A stretch of DNA of 64,000 bases from Gemmatales bacterium (GCA_026004675.1 BPJP01000013.1:90949-154948); one strand, 5' to 3'; counted from the first letter of the stretch, positions 1-8,334 are shown. Notes: a model not told the origin generated them from the sequence alone. Translations and numbers: made by a program.

Positions 1-293
1 GCCAGTTGGTTGGCCAGCTTAACGAAGTCCTCCCCTTTGGCGACAGGGGCGCTTTCGCAGCGCATTTCCACAAGTGCGCCGACTTTTTTCTCTGGATCGA
101 TGAAAGCAGCAATACGCCCCTCGGCGGTTTCGCGGCCCCCCTTCTTATCCTGGATTGCCTTGTTCTGCTTGAGCAGGATCTCGACAGCCTTCTCCATGTC
201 GCCTCCTGCTTCCGTCAGTGCTTTCTTGCAATCCATCATCGGGGCATTCGTTCGCTCCCGCAGGATTTTCACGTCGCTAGCAGCAATAGCCAT
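1..293 (-). CDS. tsf: Elongation factor Ts, N-terminal part (runs off window)
   Basis: EF-Ts is the guanine-nucleotide exchange factor that recycles EF-Tu in the cytoplasm. The minus strand from the ATG at 293 gives about 97 residues starting MAIAASDVKILRERTNAPMM, followed by DCKKALTEAGGD. This is the UBA-like N-terminal domain (TG/APMMDCKKAL signature) and the start of the core domain. The rest of the gene lies beyond position 1. A GAGG-like Shine-Dalgarno precedes the ATG. It lies 187 bp downstream of rpsB in the same direction, the near-universal rpsB-tsf order. Confidence 0.95.
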   Translation of the reverse strand, partial: MAIAASDVKILRERTNAPMMDCKKALTEAGGDMEKAVEILLKQNKAIQDKKGGRETAEGRIAAFIDPEKKVGALVEMRCESAPVAKGEDFVKLANQL

Positions 294-320
294 GACTCCT
301 CCTGTTTGTTTGGTATGCCG

Positions 321-336
321 GCCTGGCAGGCCAGGC
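321..336 (-). promoter_or_regulatory. Hairpin in the rpsB-tsf intergenic region
   Basis: GCCTGGC and GCCAGGC form a perfect 7-bp stem separated by two bases, between the rpsB stop and the tsf start. No T-run follows in the minus direction, so it looks more like an attenuator or RNA-processing hairpin than a full terminator. Function is inferred from position only. Confidence 0.35.
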
Positions 337-480
337 TGCGTAAAACCAGATCAAACAAACCCCGGCGGCACCGAATCGACAGGCGAAGGTCGAAATTCCA
401 GCCCTTTGCCGCGGCACCCTGCATGGATGGGTCGATAGCGACTATCACGAAACGCTATCGCACCCATCCTCTTGTTGCAC

Positions 481-1344
481 TTATTCTATGATAGCGGAAG
501 CCGGCGATGGGTTCGATGGGCCGGTGCCAGCAAGGGGGCGTGGCCGAGGTGCAACCTGTTCCGGCATCAACGCCTTGCCTTCCAGGACGGCATCCGCCAG
601 TTTGCCGAGAATCAACTCGATCGAACGAATGCTGTCGTCGTTGCCCGGGATTGGCAAGTCGACCATGTCGGGATCGCTGTCCGTGTCAATCAACGTAACG
701 GTAGTGATGCCCATGCGCTGTGCTTCCCGGACCGCGATAACTTCACGTTTGGGGTCGACGATCACAAGGGCGTTCGGCAGGCGATTCATGTCACGGATGC
801 CCTGGAGGTTCCGTGTAATTTTGATCAGTTCGCGGTTCAACGTTGCCACCATCTTTTTGCTGTAGCTGCGGATGGGGGCCGTCTCGGGTGCTTTGCTCAA
901 CTCGGGCTTGCCAGCTTCATTGAGCATATTGCGCATATAGGCTTTCATATCGATTCTGGCCGGATTTTCGCCCGCCGGCAGCCAAAGCGATTCCAACTCG
1001 TTCAAACGCTTGAGGCGATCGCGAATCGTGCGGAAGTTCGTCAGCGTGCCCCCCAGCCAGCGCTCACTGACATAGGGCATACCGCATCGCTGCGCTTCGC
1101 GTTCGATCGCTTCTTTGGCTTGGCGTTTGGTACCGACGAAGAGAACCAGTTGTCCCTGGCCGGCGATCTGCACCAGGTAGCGGTAGGCGCGTAGCAACCC
1201 GCGAACCGTTTCGCGCAGATCAATGATGTGGATCAGATTACGTTTGCCGTAAATGTACGGCCTCATCTTTGGATTCCAGCGGCTGGCACGATGTCCGAAG
1301 TGAACCCCAGCCTCGATCAAGTCCTTTACTTGGACGATGGCCAC
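481..1344 (-). CDS. rpsB: 30S ribosomal protein S2
   Basis: Structural protein of the small ribosomal subunit, 287 aa. The N-terminus (MAIVQVKDLIEAGVHFGH) and RWNPKMRPYIYGKRN are diagnostic of S2. WLGGTLTNFRTI and the PNALVIVDP and GIPVIAL-like (MGITTVTLIDTDSDPD) segments follow in the expected order. The C-terminal ~25 residues are a Pro/Ala-rich extension. The ATG at 1344 is preceded by GGAGGG. tsf follows in the same direction. The opposite-strand region upstream is the start of the Rhs-derived island, so rpsB marks the left border of that island. Confidence 0.97.
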   Translation of the reverse strand: MAIVQVKDLIEAGVHFGHRASRWNPKMRPYIYGKRNLIHIIDLRETVRGLLRAYRYLVQIAGQGQLVLFVGTKRQAKEAIEREAQRCGMPYVSERWLGGTLTNFRTIRDRLKRLNELESLWLPAGENPARIDMKAYMRNMLNEAGKPELSKAPETAPIRSYSKKMVATLNRELIKITRNLQGIRDMNRLPNALVIVDPKREVIAVREAQRMGITTVTLIDTDSDPDMVDLPIPGNDDSIRSIELILGKLADAVLEGKALMPEQVAPRPRPLAGTGPSNPSPASAIIE

Positions 1345-1537
1345 GCACGTCCCTCCTGTCTTTCTTGTACCATTGGAAAGCTTTCTCCTTTACAAAAGCC
1401 GATCCTTAAAACGGAGCAACTCCGCCGGCGAGCCGCCCGTAGTTGCAAAGAGCCTATTATATGGGAGCCAAACCCATTTGGCGCGTAGTGGAGAAGGAGT
1501 TCATCCTAACATTCGCCGCCCCACTGGTCAAATAAGA

Positions 1538-1690
1538 ATTCGCAAATCCATCTATCGGGGCGCACGACAGGGTTTGCAGCTGGCGGACGTACGCGTTGGC
1601 AACTTGACCGTCCGCGACAACCATACCTTCGCGATGGGCGAGGCTAGCTTACTGGTGCACAATGTCGGCTGGTGTTCGGCCCTGGACTAG
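1538..1690 (+). pseudogene. Remnant of a pretoxin HINT domain (C-terminal end)
   Basis: The translation contains VGNLTVRDNHTFAMGEASLL followed by VHN (codons 1655-1663). This is the typical end of the HINT autoproteolytic domain that sits just before toxin domains in polymorphic toxins and releases them. Only about 45 residues remain, directly after the rpsB promoter side; the HINT N-terminus and any Rhs core are missing. The frame is the same as that of the downstream nuclease at 1709, but an in-frame TAG at 1688-1690 separates them. The codons before about 1540 look unrelated. This is the left-most trace of the toxin island. Confidence 0.6.
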
Positions 1691-1708
1691 ATCCCCGCGA
1701 GGAAGACG

Positions 1709-2194
1709 ATGCGCCAGAACCTTGCCACTAAACTGGGAGTGGCATTGAAGAAGATTCACGGCCACCACATCGTACAAAAGAGGATTCCTGCAAAGTTCTT
1801 CAACAAGAAGATCAACGGTATAAAGATTAAGGACTATGCCGCGCCGGCCGTGAATTGGTCCGTCTCCGACAAGGCGGCCTGGTATATCGGCAAATCCAAT
1901 GAGATACTCCAGAAAGCAAAAATCCCGATCTACGGCATTGCCGACTTTGGCGACAATGCCAAGGCGCTGAAGGCCCTGACCAAAGTCATCGCCGAGACGA
2001 AGAAAGTGCCCGCCAATCTAACCTACGCCTACAATGGAGGAGGCGTGCATTCGCTGGCGTCGCAAAAGGCGGTGTATGAACGCATTGCGAAGGCAGCGAA
2101 AGGCAACCCGTTGGCAAACGCTGCGGAAATCGAGGAAGAATTGCGCCGCATCGGCCGCATCTTCCAGCGAGGTAAGCTACCCACCTTCCCATGA
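1709..2194 (+). CDS. HNH-superfamily toxin domain (HHIV type), detached from its carrier
   Basis: 161 aa. The segment KKIHGHHIVQKRIPAKFF carries a G-H-H-I-V motif, as in the AHH/HNH-Endo VII nuclease toxins where the first His pair binds metal and activates water. The rest is basic and helical, ending GRIFQRGKLPTFP. The role is inferred as a DNase or RNase delivered as the C-terminal tip of a secreted carrier. The ORF opens right after the TAG that cuts it from the HINT remnant, so the ATG at 1709 is probably an internal Met and not a natural start. An ankyrin immunity gene follows 17 bp downstream. Two partial copies of its 3' end lie at 2762-2974 and 3553-3726. Confidence 0.6.
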   Translation: MRQNLATKLGVALKKIHGHHIVQKRIPAKFFNKKINGIKIKDYAAPAVNWSVSDKAAWYIGKSNEILQKAKIPIYGIADFGDNAKALKALTKVIAETKKVPANLTYAYNGGGVHSLASQKAVYERIAKAAKGNPLANAAEIEEELRRIGRIFQRGKLPTFP

Positions 2195-2211
2195 GCGAAG
2201 GAGTATGCCAA

Positions 2212-2745
2212 ATGGCGGAAATTGAACTCGAAGACGAAATCAAACAAGCGATTTCCCAACATGATGTCGCTCGAGTGCGTAAATTGTTCAGCGAACATCC
2301 TGAGTATGTCCACCGGTGCTGGAACGAATTCTTGCCCTGGCTCGATCTCGCCGTTACCAGACAAGACATCGACATGGTAAAAACGCTGCTAGAACTTGGT
2401 TGCGACATCAATCAAGGAAAATCCGGATCCACAACGACTTTTGAAACGCCCTTGTGGGTCGCCTTGACGAAGGATGACCCTGCAATGACAAAATTGCTGC
2501 TCGAACGAGGCGCCGATGCAAGTCGAGAGCATTATGTTATAGACGCCATTGTCGGCGACAATCAACATTCCCTTGAACTGGTCAAACTTCTCGAAGAACA
2601 CGGAGCAGACTTGCATGCTGTCTACATGAACGAAATCACGAACGAACCGATGAACGCCCTGAGCGCCGCGATCGATTGGGGCAAGGACGACGTAGCCGAA
2701 TACCTTCGTTCGAAAGGCGCCGTGCTGCCAACCGTCGAGAAATAG
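2212..2745 (+). CDS. Ankyrin-repeat immunity protein, copy 1
   Basis: 177 aa. Residues about 40-170 hold ankyrin repeats (LDLAVTRQDIDMVKTLLELG, then TPLWVALTKDDPAMTKLLLE, then ELVKLLEEHGADLHAVYMNE). Its position immediately after the nuclease tip and the existence of two paralogues here argue for an immunity protein that binds the toxin in the cytoplasm. The start at 2212 was chosen over 2191 because AAGGAG lies about 9 bp upstream and copies 2 and 3 start at the same place. The last ~58 codons are almost identical in all three copies, whereas the N-terminal halves differ, which suggests gene conversion. Confidence 0.75.
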   Translation: MAEIELEDEIKQAISQHDVARVRKLFSEHPEYVHRCWNEFLPWLDLAVTRQDIDMVKTLLELGCDINQGKSGSTTTFETPLWVALTKDDPAMTKLLLERGADASREHYVIDAIVGDNQHSLELVKLLEEHGADLHAVYMNEITNEPMNALSAAIDWGKDDVAEYLRSKGAVLPTVEK

Positions 2746-2761
2746 GAGATCGCCATGAAAC

Positions 2762-2974
2762 ATGCGTGCCGGCTGCAGGCGCGTGCAGGATGCCAACCAG
2801 ACTTATGCTTACAATGGCAGAGGCGTGCATTCGCTGGCATCGCAAAAGGCGGTGTATGAAAGGTTAGCCAAAGTAGCAGGTGACAACCCGCTGTCAAACG
2901 CTGCGGAAATCGAAGCGGAACTTCGCAGAATTGGCCGCATTTATCAACAGGGCAAGCTTCCAAAGTCCCCATAA
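2762..2974 (+). pseudogene. Duplicated 3' fragment of the HHIV nuclease toxin, copy 2
   Basis: Encodes YAYNGRGVHSLASQKAVYER and about 40 more residues matching the last ~58 residues of the toxin at 1709-2194, ending GRIYQQGKLPKSP. The catalytic G-H-H part is absent, so it cannot be an active nuclease. It sits between two ankyrin immunity genes. It looks like what remains after stepwise insertion of toxin-immunity cassettes at the toxin 3' end, where each older toxin has been cut back to its tail. Confidence 0.7.
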
Positions 2975-2987
2975 ACGGTACAGAACA

Positions 2988-3506
2988 ATGAGCGTTGAAG
3001 AAGATATCAAGCAAGCGATATCGAACGGTGACGAGGCTAGAATGCGTGAGCTTTTCGGCAGGCATCCCGACTATCTCCATCGTCGTTGGCATGATTATGT
3101 CCCTTGGCTGGACCTTGCCGTGATGCGCAAGAACGAGCGTTTGGTGAGAGCGTTGCTAGAATTGGGTTGCAACGTTAATCAATCGAAGGGGTCTTCTTCG
3201 TTTGAAACCCCTCTATTCTCTGCGTTGTGTGAAGACGATCCTGGGATGGCTAGGCTTCTTTTGGAACATGGCGCTGATCCGCATCTCGAAAGACTGGTGA
3301 TTACCGCCATTGTCGGTGACAATCAACATTCTCTCGAACTGGTCAAACTTCTCGAAGAACACGGAGCAGACTTGCATGCTGTCTACACGAACGAAATCAC
3401 GAACGAACCCATGAACGCCCTGAGCGCCGCGATCGATTGGGGCAAGGACGACGTAGCCGAATACTTGCGTTCGAAAGGCGCCGTGCTGCCAACCGTCGAG
3501 AAATAG
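2988..3506 (+). CDS. Ankyrin-repeat immunity protein, copy 2
   Basis: 172 aa starting MSVEEDIKQAISNGDEARMR. It has the same ankyrin architecture as copy 1 (LDLAVMRKNERLVRALLELG, TPLFSALCEDDPGMARLLLE, ELVKLLEEHGADLHAVYTNE). The N-terminal two thirds diverge from copy 1, while the last ~58 residues are nearly identical. The ATG at 2988 follows the tail fragment's stop by 13 bp. It probably protects against a relative of the HHIV toxin whose body has been lost. Confidence 0.72.
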   Translation: MSVEEDIKQAISNGDEARMRELFGRHPDYLHRRWHDYVPWLDLAVMRKNERLVRALLELGCNVNQSKGSSSFETPLFSALCEDDPGMARLLLEHGADPHLERLVITAIVGDNQHSLELVKLLEEHGADLHAVYTNEITNEPMNALSAAIDWGKDDVAEYLRSKGAVLPTVEK

Positions 3507-3552
3507 GAGATCGCCATGAAACATGCGTGCTGGCTCCAGGCGCGTGCAGGAT

Positions 3553-3726
3553 GCCAACCTGACTTATGCTTAAAATGGAGGAGGCGTGCATTCGCTGGCG
3601 TCGCAAAAGGCGGTGTATGAACGCATTGCGAAAGTTGCAGATGGTAACCCCCTGGCTAATGCGGCGAAGATCGAGGACGAACTCCGAGAAATTGGACGAA
3701 TCTTCCAAAGAGGCAAACTCCCTTAA
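3553..3726 (+). pseudogene. Duplicated 3' fragment of the HHIV nuclease toxin, copy 3
   Basis: Reads ANLTYA, stop (TAA), then NGGGVHSLASQKAVYERI and on to GRIFQRGKLP and a stop at 3724-3726. It is a third copy of the toxin tail, interrupted by an in-frame stop. The same short leader containing ATGCCAACC precedes copies 2 and 3, which shows that the whole ankyrin-plus-tail unit was duplicated. Confidence 0.65.
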
Positions 3727-3746
3727 ATCTCCATAAGGATGATGTT

Positions 3747-4940
3747 ATGGCGGATCCTATTGAAACTGAAATCGACCAGGCAATTTCCTCGAGTGACGTA
3801 AATCGCGTGCGTGAGTTGTTCGGTCAGCATCCGGATTACATACATCGTCGCTGGAACGACTACTTGCCATGGCTGGATCTTGCCGTGTCGCAAAAAAACC
3901 CTCAAATTGTGAAGACGTTGCTTGAGTGTGGCTGCGACGTCAATCAATCAAAGGGAAAGTCCGATTTTGAGACGCCGTTATTCTCCGCACTCTGCGAAGA
4001 CGATCCCGCAATGGTCAAGCTGCTCCTGGAGCATGGCGCCGACCCGAATCGTCACAAAACGGTGATAACCGCAATTGTAGGCATGAACGAACATTCCCTT
4101 GAACTGGTCAAACTTCTCGAAGAACACGGAGCAGACTTGCATGCTGTCTACATGAACGAAATCACGAACGAACCGATGAACGCCCTGAGCGCCGCGATCG
4201 ATTGGGGCAAGGACGACGTAGCCGAATACTTGCGTTCGAAAGGCGCCGTGCTGCCAACCGTCGAGAAATTGGGCAATAACTCAGCAGGAGATGATTCGGT
4301 GCCCGATCAAACGAACCTACTGGCTGATGAGGTTAAGGCCTACTTCAAAGAGAACTTCGGCCCCGTCAACCCGCTGGCGTTGGTCGAGATCGTGCCGACG
4401 ACCTGGCCGCCAATCTCTATCCACGTCATCCCTGCGTCCGAAGAGCGGAAGCACATCACGCTTTTCACCACGGGCATGTCCGACGAGCCTATGACCGTGC
4501 CGGAACCCGGAGGCGAGGACGACCGCTGGATGTTGGACTATCGCTGGGCGGAAATCTACATTCAGCTTCCTGCCGATTGGGATTTGTCAAATCTCGGCGA
4601 TCCGAAATGGCGTTGGCCGATCGACTGGTTGCGTTCGACGGCCGCTTACCCGCACGCCAACGAAACCTGGCTCGGCGGCCCGGTGACCATCATCGCCAAT
4701 GGCGATCCGCCCGAGCCGCTGTCTCCGAACACGAACTTCACCTCGTTGCTGCTTTTGGCGGACAAATGGTTCACCAGCCGAGATGGCCGCACCGTGCAAC
4801 TCTACCGCATGGCGCCGATTTACACGGAGGAGCGCGAACTGGAGATTTCCCAGGGGATCGACGAATTGCTCCGCCGCTTCGATTCAAGCAACATAAACTT
4901 CGTGGTTGATCTCGACCGCCCCAACGTCGGAAAACGGTGA
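3747..4940 (+). CDS. Ankyrin-SUFU fusion immunity protein, copy 3
   Basis: 397 aa. Residues 1-173 repeat the ankyrin immunity architecture of copies 1 and 2. From about residue 180 a second domain starts (LADEVKAYFKENFGPVNPLA) and runs to the end with HVIPASEERKHITLFTTGMS, YRWAEIYIQLPADWDL and NFTSLLLLADKWF. This is the suppressor-of-fused (SUFU) fold, a family recurrent as immunity to polymorphic toxins. One protein could therefore neutralise two toxin classes. The shared segment before the junction ends exactly where copies 1 and 2 stop (LPTVEK), so the fusion arose by loss of that stop or by recombination. No SUFU-cognate toxin is next to it. Confidence 0.78.
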   Translation: MADPIETEIDQAISSSDVNRVRELFGQHPDYIHRRWNDYLPWLDLAVSQKNPQIVKTLLECGCDVNQSKGKSDFETPLFSALCEDDPAMVKLLLEHGADPNRHKTVITAIVGMNEHSLELVKLLEEHGADLHAVYMNEITNEPMNALSAAIDWGKDDVAEYLRSKGAVLPTVEKLGNNSAGDDSVPDQTNLLADEVKAYFKENFGPVNPLALVEIVPTTWPPISIHVIPASEERKHITLFTTGMSDEPMTVPEPGGEDDRWMLDYRWAEIYIQLPADWDLSNLGDPKWRWPIDWLRSTAAYPHANETWLGGPVTIIANGDPPEPLSPNTNFTSLLLLADKWFTSRDGRTVQLYRMAPIYTEERELEISQGIDELLRRFDSSNINFVVDLDRPNVGKR

Positions 4941-4997
4941 GGGATGAGCTTGAGAGGTCAAGTCGCAAAAGTCGCTGAAGACTCGACATCTGTGGGT

Positions 4998-5433
4998 TGT
5001 CCCTACCAAAAACCCAATCCAGTAAACGAATCCCATGAATCGAGCCGGTTGCAGCAGGTTGGGAGAGCGATAACGGGAGAGGAAAGGGTTCGCCGGTGAA
5101 TTAGCCGAAAGCGAACCTTCAGCTCTTTGACAATTCGCCAAGCACATCCAAAGGACCCAGATGCGGATGGCGTATAGCAGCTAAAGAACAACGGGCTTGG
5201 GCACCCAGACGCGGATGGCGTATAGGACGCCCTGCCTGCGTTGGCGGTTCCCTCTGGCCGGTATCGCTTCACCGGCCGCGAGTTCGAATCCATCACCGGC
5301 TTTCAATACCACCGCGCTCGCTATTACGATCCAGGCACCGGCCGGTGGATTTCGCCAGACCCGGCCGAGGCCGACATCAATCCCTACCGCTACGCCGGCA
5401 ACAGCCCGACGAATTTTGTGGATCGCAACGGGA
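4998..5433 (+). repeat. Cassette leader repeat R1 (full length)
   Basis: First full copy of the leader that separates cassettes: a non-coding block of about 240 bp beginning TGTCCCTACCAAAAACCC, then two copies of a 48-bp tandem motif (CCCAGACGCGGATGGCGTAT and so on), then about 190 bp encoding the end of an Rhs core (RYRFTGREFES, YHRARYYDP, NPYRYAGNSP). Its homology supplies sites for recombination between tips. Confidence 0.85.
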
Positions 5434-6728
5434 TGTTCTTGCAGAGCATCATCGGCACGGCCGCCGAGGTGGGCTCGTCTCTTGCCACTTCCATCGCCCG
5501 GCTTCCATTCGTTCCGTCGTTGGGCGTGGGCCGGCTACTGACCGGGCAGTCGACTACCCGCGATCTCGCGACTCTGCCGTTGGATTTCGTGTTCCCGTTT
5601 GGAGCGTTTGGACTCAATGATTTTGCCCTATCCGTGGCGGAATCGGCGTTCCAGGCATTGGCTGAGGCGTGGGAGCAAGACCCGTATGCGGTCATCAGCG
5701 AAATCGGTCATACCATACTCGACATTGCTGGTTTGTTTCCGGTTGTTGGCAATATCGCCGACCTGGCCAATGCTGTTTGGTATGGGATTGAAGGCAATTG
5801 GGAATATGCGGCGCTCAGTTTCGCGGCCGCGATTCCGGGTCTTGGCTATCTGGCCCTGGCCGGGCAGGCGGGCAAATACGGCGCCAAGGGCACGAAGCTG
5901 GCCAACGCCTTTCTGCGGGCAACCCGGCTTTCGAAGCTGTCGACAAGGCAATTCCGCATCGCCACCCGCAGCCTTGACGTCGCTTCCAATGTCGGCATCT
6001 CGGGTTACAATGTTGTCCAGGGCGTTCGCAACGAGAATCCGCTGCAGGTGGCGCTGGGCGCCTTTGGTTTCACGGTCAACGCCGCGGCGGTGGCGCGGTG
6101 GAGCCGGAAAACCAGCGATGCGTTGGTTCCCGCTGGCCCGCTTCAAGAGCGGTTCGGCCCGTTCGATGGCTTGTATTTCAATAGTAGGGCGGAGCTGGAT
6201 GCTTACGTCCGGGCAAGAAAAGGCCGGTTGCTGGGGGCAGATGTTGCTCCAGGGGCAAACAATGGCGCACGCATTTGGTTTCCTGGTCAGCAAACAGGGC
6301 CAACTGTGACGCCACCAGTCATTCCGCAGGCGCAGACAACCAGGGTCTTCACAACAACTTCGCAGCCTGTTAATTTGGGACGTGTTGGCACTGGCGCAAC
6401 AAATGCTCAGACGGGTACTCTTACGTCTCCTGGTGCTGGTGGCACATTTGTGACACGAACCGATCTGACTGATCCAGTGGCGTTGCAAAGGCATATATTT
6501 GATAATGTTCCGCCAGGCTCAACTCCCAGATATGTGACAGAAATTGAAGTGCCAACTCCAGGGTTGAGAGTTGATCCCACGGAGTTAAGTCCCGCTCCGA
6601 CAAATGCGTGGGTTGCGCCAAACACGTCAGGGGCTAGAATTAGAAGAGTGTGGGAGATTCGCTGGGTGAATGATCCAGCAGTTGGCTACGAAAGACCCGT
6701 TCTAGTTCCTGTTACTGGAGAATCGTAA
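5241..6728 (+). CDS. Rhs tip with pretoxin segment and unassigned toxin domain (cassette B)
   Basis: 495 codons from a TTG; the frame is open from 5226 and has no ATG, so this is an Rhs C-terminus without its core. Residues 1-60 are the Rhs core end (FTGREFES, RARYYDPGTGRW, YRYAGNSP). Residues 60-330 form a hydrophobic, Gly/Ala-rich pretoxin region (DIAGLFPVVGNIADLANAVW). Its second half (KLANAFLRATRLSK to RKGRLL) also occurs in both Fic cassettes. A Pro/Thr-rich linker leads to a C-terminal domain of about 110 residues ending RVWEIRWVNDPAVGYERPVL. I do not recognise that fold. The toxin role is inferred from position and from the immunity gene 1 bp downstream. Confidence 0.7.
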   Translation: MAVPSGRYRFTGREFESITGFQYHRARYYDPGTGRWISPDPAEADINPYRYAGNSPTNFVDRNGMFLQSIIGTAAEVGSSLATSIARLPFVPSLGVGRLLTGQSTTRDLATLPLDFVFPFGAFGLNDFALSVAESAFQALAEAWEQDPYAVISEIGHTILDIAGLFPVVGNIADLANAVWYGIEGNWEYAALSFAAAIPGLGYLALAGQAGKYGAKGTKLANAFLRATRLSKLSTRQFRIATRSLDVASNVGISGYNVVQGVRNENPLQVALGAFGFTVNAAAVARWSRKTSDALVPAGPLQERFGPFDGLYFNSRAELDAYVRARKGRLLGADVAPGANNGARIWFPGQQTGPTVTPPVIPQAQTTRVFTTTSQPVNLGRVGTGATNAQTGTLTSPGAGGTFVTRTDLTDPVALQRHIFDNVPPGSTPRYVTEIEVPTPGLRVDPTELSPAPTNAWVAPNTSGARIRRVWEIRWVNDPAVGYERPVLVPVTGES

Positions 6729-6729
6729 C

Positions 6730-7197
6730 ATGCTTACTGATAAAGCAAGAGAACAATACAATTCTGGCGACGTATACTGGCCTGCTAAATTGGTTTTGGA
6801 ATTAGAGGACAAAGCGCCTGGCAAGGCGTTACATTGGGCCATTGAGTGTGCCAAAGCGTTGGTGGAAAACACTTCTCCAGACAAAAAAGAGCACTTTTTT
6901 GAATGGCTTTCCGAATTATCCTTAGCACAAAACAACCCTGACAGCAATGCTCTAATGGAGAAGGCTCAACAGATTTGGCATGAAGAGCGAACCCGTCTGA
7001 ATACGGCAATTTCACATTTGTACGCAGCGCTTTCCTACTTTGCTCAAGAAAATGGCAACAAGTATCGGCAATCACTTTCGGGCAGTTTATATGTGATGGG
7101 TGAACACGACTTTTATCGGCAGACGTCCCTGGAGATTCCATTGGCATTGTTTGAGAAATTTTCAAGTGATGTCCGTACCGAAAACTCAATCCAATGA
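6730..7197 (+). CDS. Putative immunity protein of cassette B
   Basis: 155 aa, acidic and helical, starting MLTDKAREQYNSGDVYWPAK, no signal peptide or membrane segment. The ATG lies 1 bp after the stop of the preceding tip, the normal toxin-immunity spacing. I do not recognise a family. The last residues (RTENSIQ) are encoded by the start of the next leader repeat, so the natural C-terminus may have been replaced when the repeat was joined. Base composition is visibly more AT-rich than the tip. Confidence 0.6.
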   Translation: MLTDKAREQYNSGDVYWPAKLVLELEDKAPGKALHWAIECAKALVENTSPDKKEHFFEWLSELSLAQNNPDSNALMEKAQQIWHEERTRLNTAISHLYAALSYFAQENGNKYRQSLSGSLYVMGEHDFYRQTSLEIPLALFEKFSSDVRTENSIQ

Positions 7198-7261
7198 ACG
7201 AACGCCCATGAATCGAGCCGGTCGCAGCAGGCCGCGAGAGCGGTAACGGGAGACAAACTGC
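7170..7261 (+). repeat. Cassette leader repeat R2 (5' part only)
   Basis: Starts TGTCCGTACCGAAAACTC and follows the leader to GGTAACGGGAGACAAACTGC, then jumps straight into the pretoxin segment of the Fic cassette. The 48-bp tandem motif and the Rhs-core end are deleted. The same truncated junction occurs at R5 (17052). Confidence 0.8.
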
Positions 7262-7996
7262 ACGAAGCTGGCCAACGCCTTTCTGCGGGCAACCCGGCTT
7301 TCGAAGCTGTCGACTAGGCAATTACGCATCGCCACCCGCAGTCTTGATGTCGCTTCCAATGTCGGCATCTCGGGTTACAATGTTGTCCAGGGCGTTCGCA
7401 ATGAGAATCCGCTGCAGGTGGCGCTGGGCGCCTTTGGCTTCACGGTCAACGCCGCAGCGGTGGCGCGGTGGAGCCGGAAAACCAGCGATGCGTTGGTTCC
7501 CGCCGGCCCGCTTCAAGAGCGGTTCGGCCCGTTCGATGGCTTGTATTTCAATAGCAGGGCGGAGCTGGATGCTTACGTCCGAGCAAGAAAAGGCCGGTTG
7601 CTGGCGGGAGAGGTTGGGCCAGGAAAACTTCCTCGCAATGCACCTGAGTTTGGTGGGTTCGCTCAGGGCATAATGCCTGAAGAGATTTCGTCGATCAACC
7701 GAAATCTGGGTGGCGTCGTTAACTTGACCGGAGACGTGTCAACGTCGTTGGCCAATGCTGCCCGACGTGAAGGCTTCTGGAACAAATCAGCGACATTGGT
7801 TCGTGACATTGCTGGCAGGCACATGTTCAACGATGCGAATAAGCGTACCGCTCAGGCTGTCGTTGAAGAATTGATGCGTCGAAACGCTGTCACTTCCGGG
7901 ATTACTTCTGACCAGATGCGAAAGGTGATTCAGCGAGTCGCTACTGGAGAACTTCGGGAGATTGACGATATAGCTCGTGCTTTGAGAGGCTTCTGA
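7262..7996 (+). CDS. 5'-truncated tip with Fic/Doc-type toxin, copy 1
   Basis: The open frame runs from 7247 without an ATG; a GTG at 7418 is the only nearby start. The first ~120 codons equal the pretoxin of cassette B (NAFLRATRLSK, GAFGFTVNAAAVARWSRK). The C-terminal ~135 residues contain GRHMFNDANKRTAQAVVEEL, the Fic/Doc motif (H-x-F-x-D-A-N-K-R). The Lys in place of the canonical second Gly is the Doc pattern. Doc phosphorylates EF-Tu, and other Fic enzymes AMPylate targets; which applies here cannot be told. Without an Rhs core it is probably a silent cassette. Nearly identical to 17144-17878. Confidence 0.8.
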   Translation, partial: TKLANAFLRATRLSKLSTRQLRIATRSLDVASNVGISGYNVVQGVRNENPLQVALGAFGFTVNAAAVARWSRKTSDALVPAGPLQERFGPFDGLYFNSRAELDAYVRARKGRLLAGEVGPGKLPRNAPEFGGFAQGIMPEEISSINRNLGGVVNLTGDVSTSLANAARREGFWNKSATLVRDIAGRHMFNDANKRTAQAVVEELMRRNAVTSGITSDQMRKVIQRVATGELREIDDIARALRGF

Positions 7997-7997
7997 A

Positions 7998-8306
7998 ATG
8001 GAAGAAGCATTGGCTTTGAAGGTAGCCGTTGCTGATATTGCAAAGCGACTTGGCTTACCACTGGTTCCAATTGATTGGTCCGGCTGCGATGCCGTGTGGC
8101 CCATTCTTGAGCAGATGGCAAATGAAGGGGCGGTCGTCGTTGTCAAAATCGACGGGCAGCGGACAAGTGAAGACGACAACGGTAAGTACACCGTTATCTT
8201 GTCAGGTGGACCGCTAAAAGACGATTTCTTTCACACTGATACGGCAACCCTCGAAGAAGGTATCGCAAAGGCAATTTTGTTCTATGCGGCACGCTGCTGG
8301 GAATGA
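7998..8306 (+). CDS. Immunity protein for the Fic/Doc toxin, copy 1
   Basis: 102 aa, starting MEEALALKVAVADIAKRLGL, 1 bp after the Fic stop. It contains a possible beta-rich part (GAVVVVKIDGQRTS, YTVILSGG) and ends FYAARCWE. Family unknown. Role inferred from position and from exact co-duplication with the Fic domain at 17880-18188. Just after its stop comes a short junction (GTCCCTCACCAAACTCTGAT) also present at 18200 and, in variant form, at 28382. Confidence 0.65.
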   Translation: MEEALALKVAVADIAKRLGLPLVPIDWSGCDAVWPILEQMANEGAVVVVKIDGQRTSEDDNGKYTVILSGGPLKDDFFHTDTATLEEGIAKAILFYAARCWE

Positions 8307-8334
8307 CCCTTCGGTGTCCCTCACCAAACTCTGA

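Noticed and set aside
5126..5160. TTGACA in the leader as a -35 promoter box
   Set aside because: TTGACA is conserved in most leaders, but no -10 box lies at 16-18 bp, so I do not call a promoter.
5003..5296. Minus-strand ORF beginning MMDSNSRPVKRYRPEG that recurs in every cassette leader
   Set aside because: It is the reverse reading of the Rhs core end and the 48-bp tandem motif. It persists because the repeat is conserved and the unit length is divisible by three, and it has no plausible start context.
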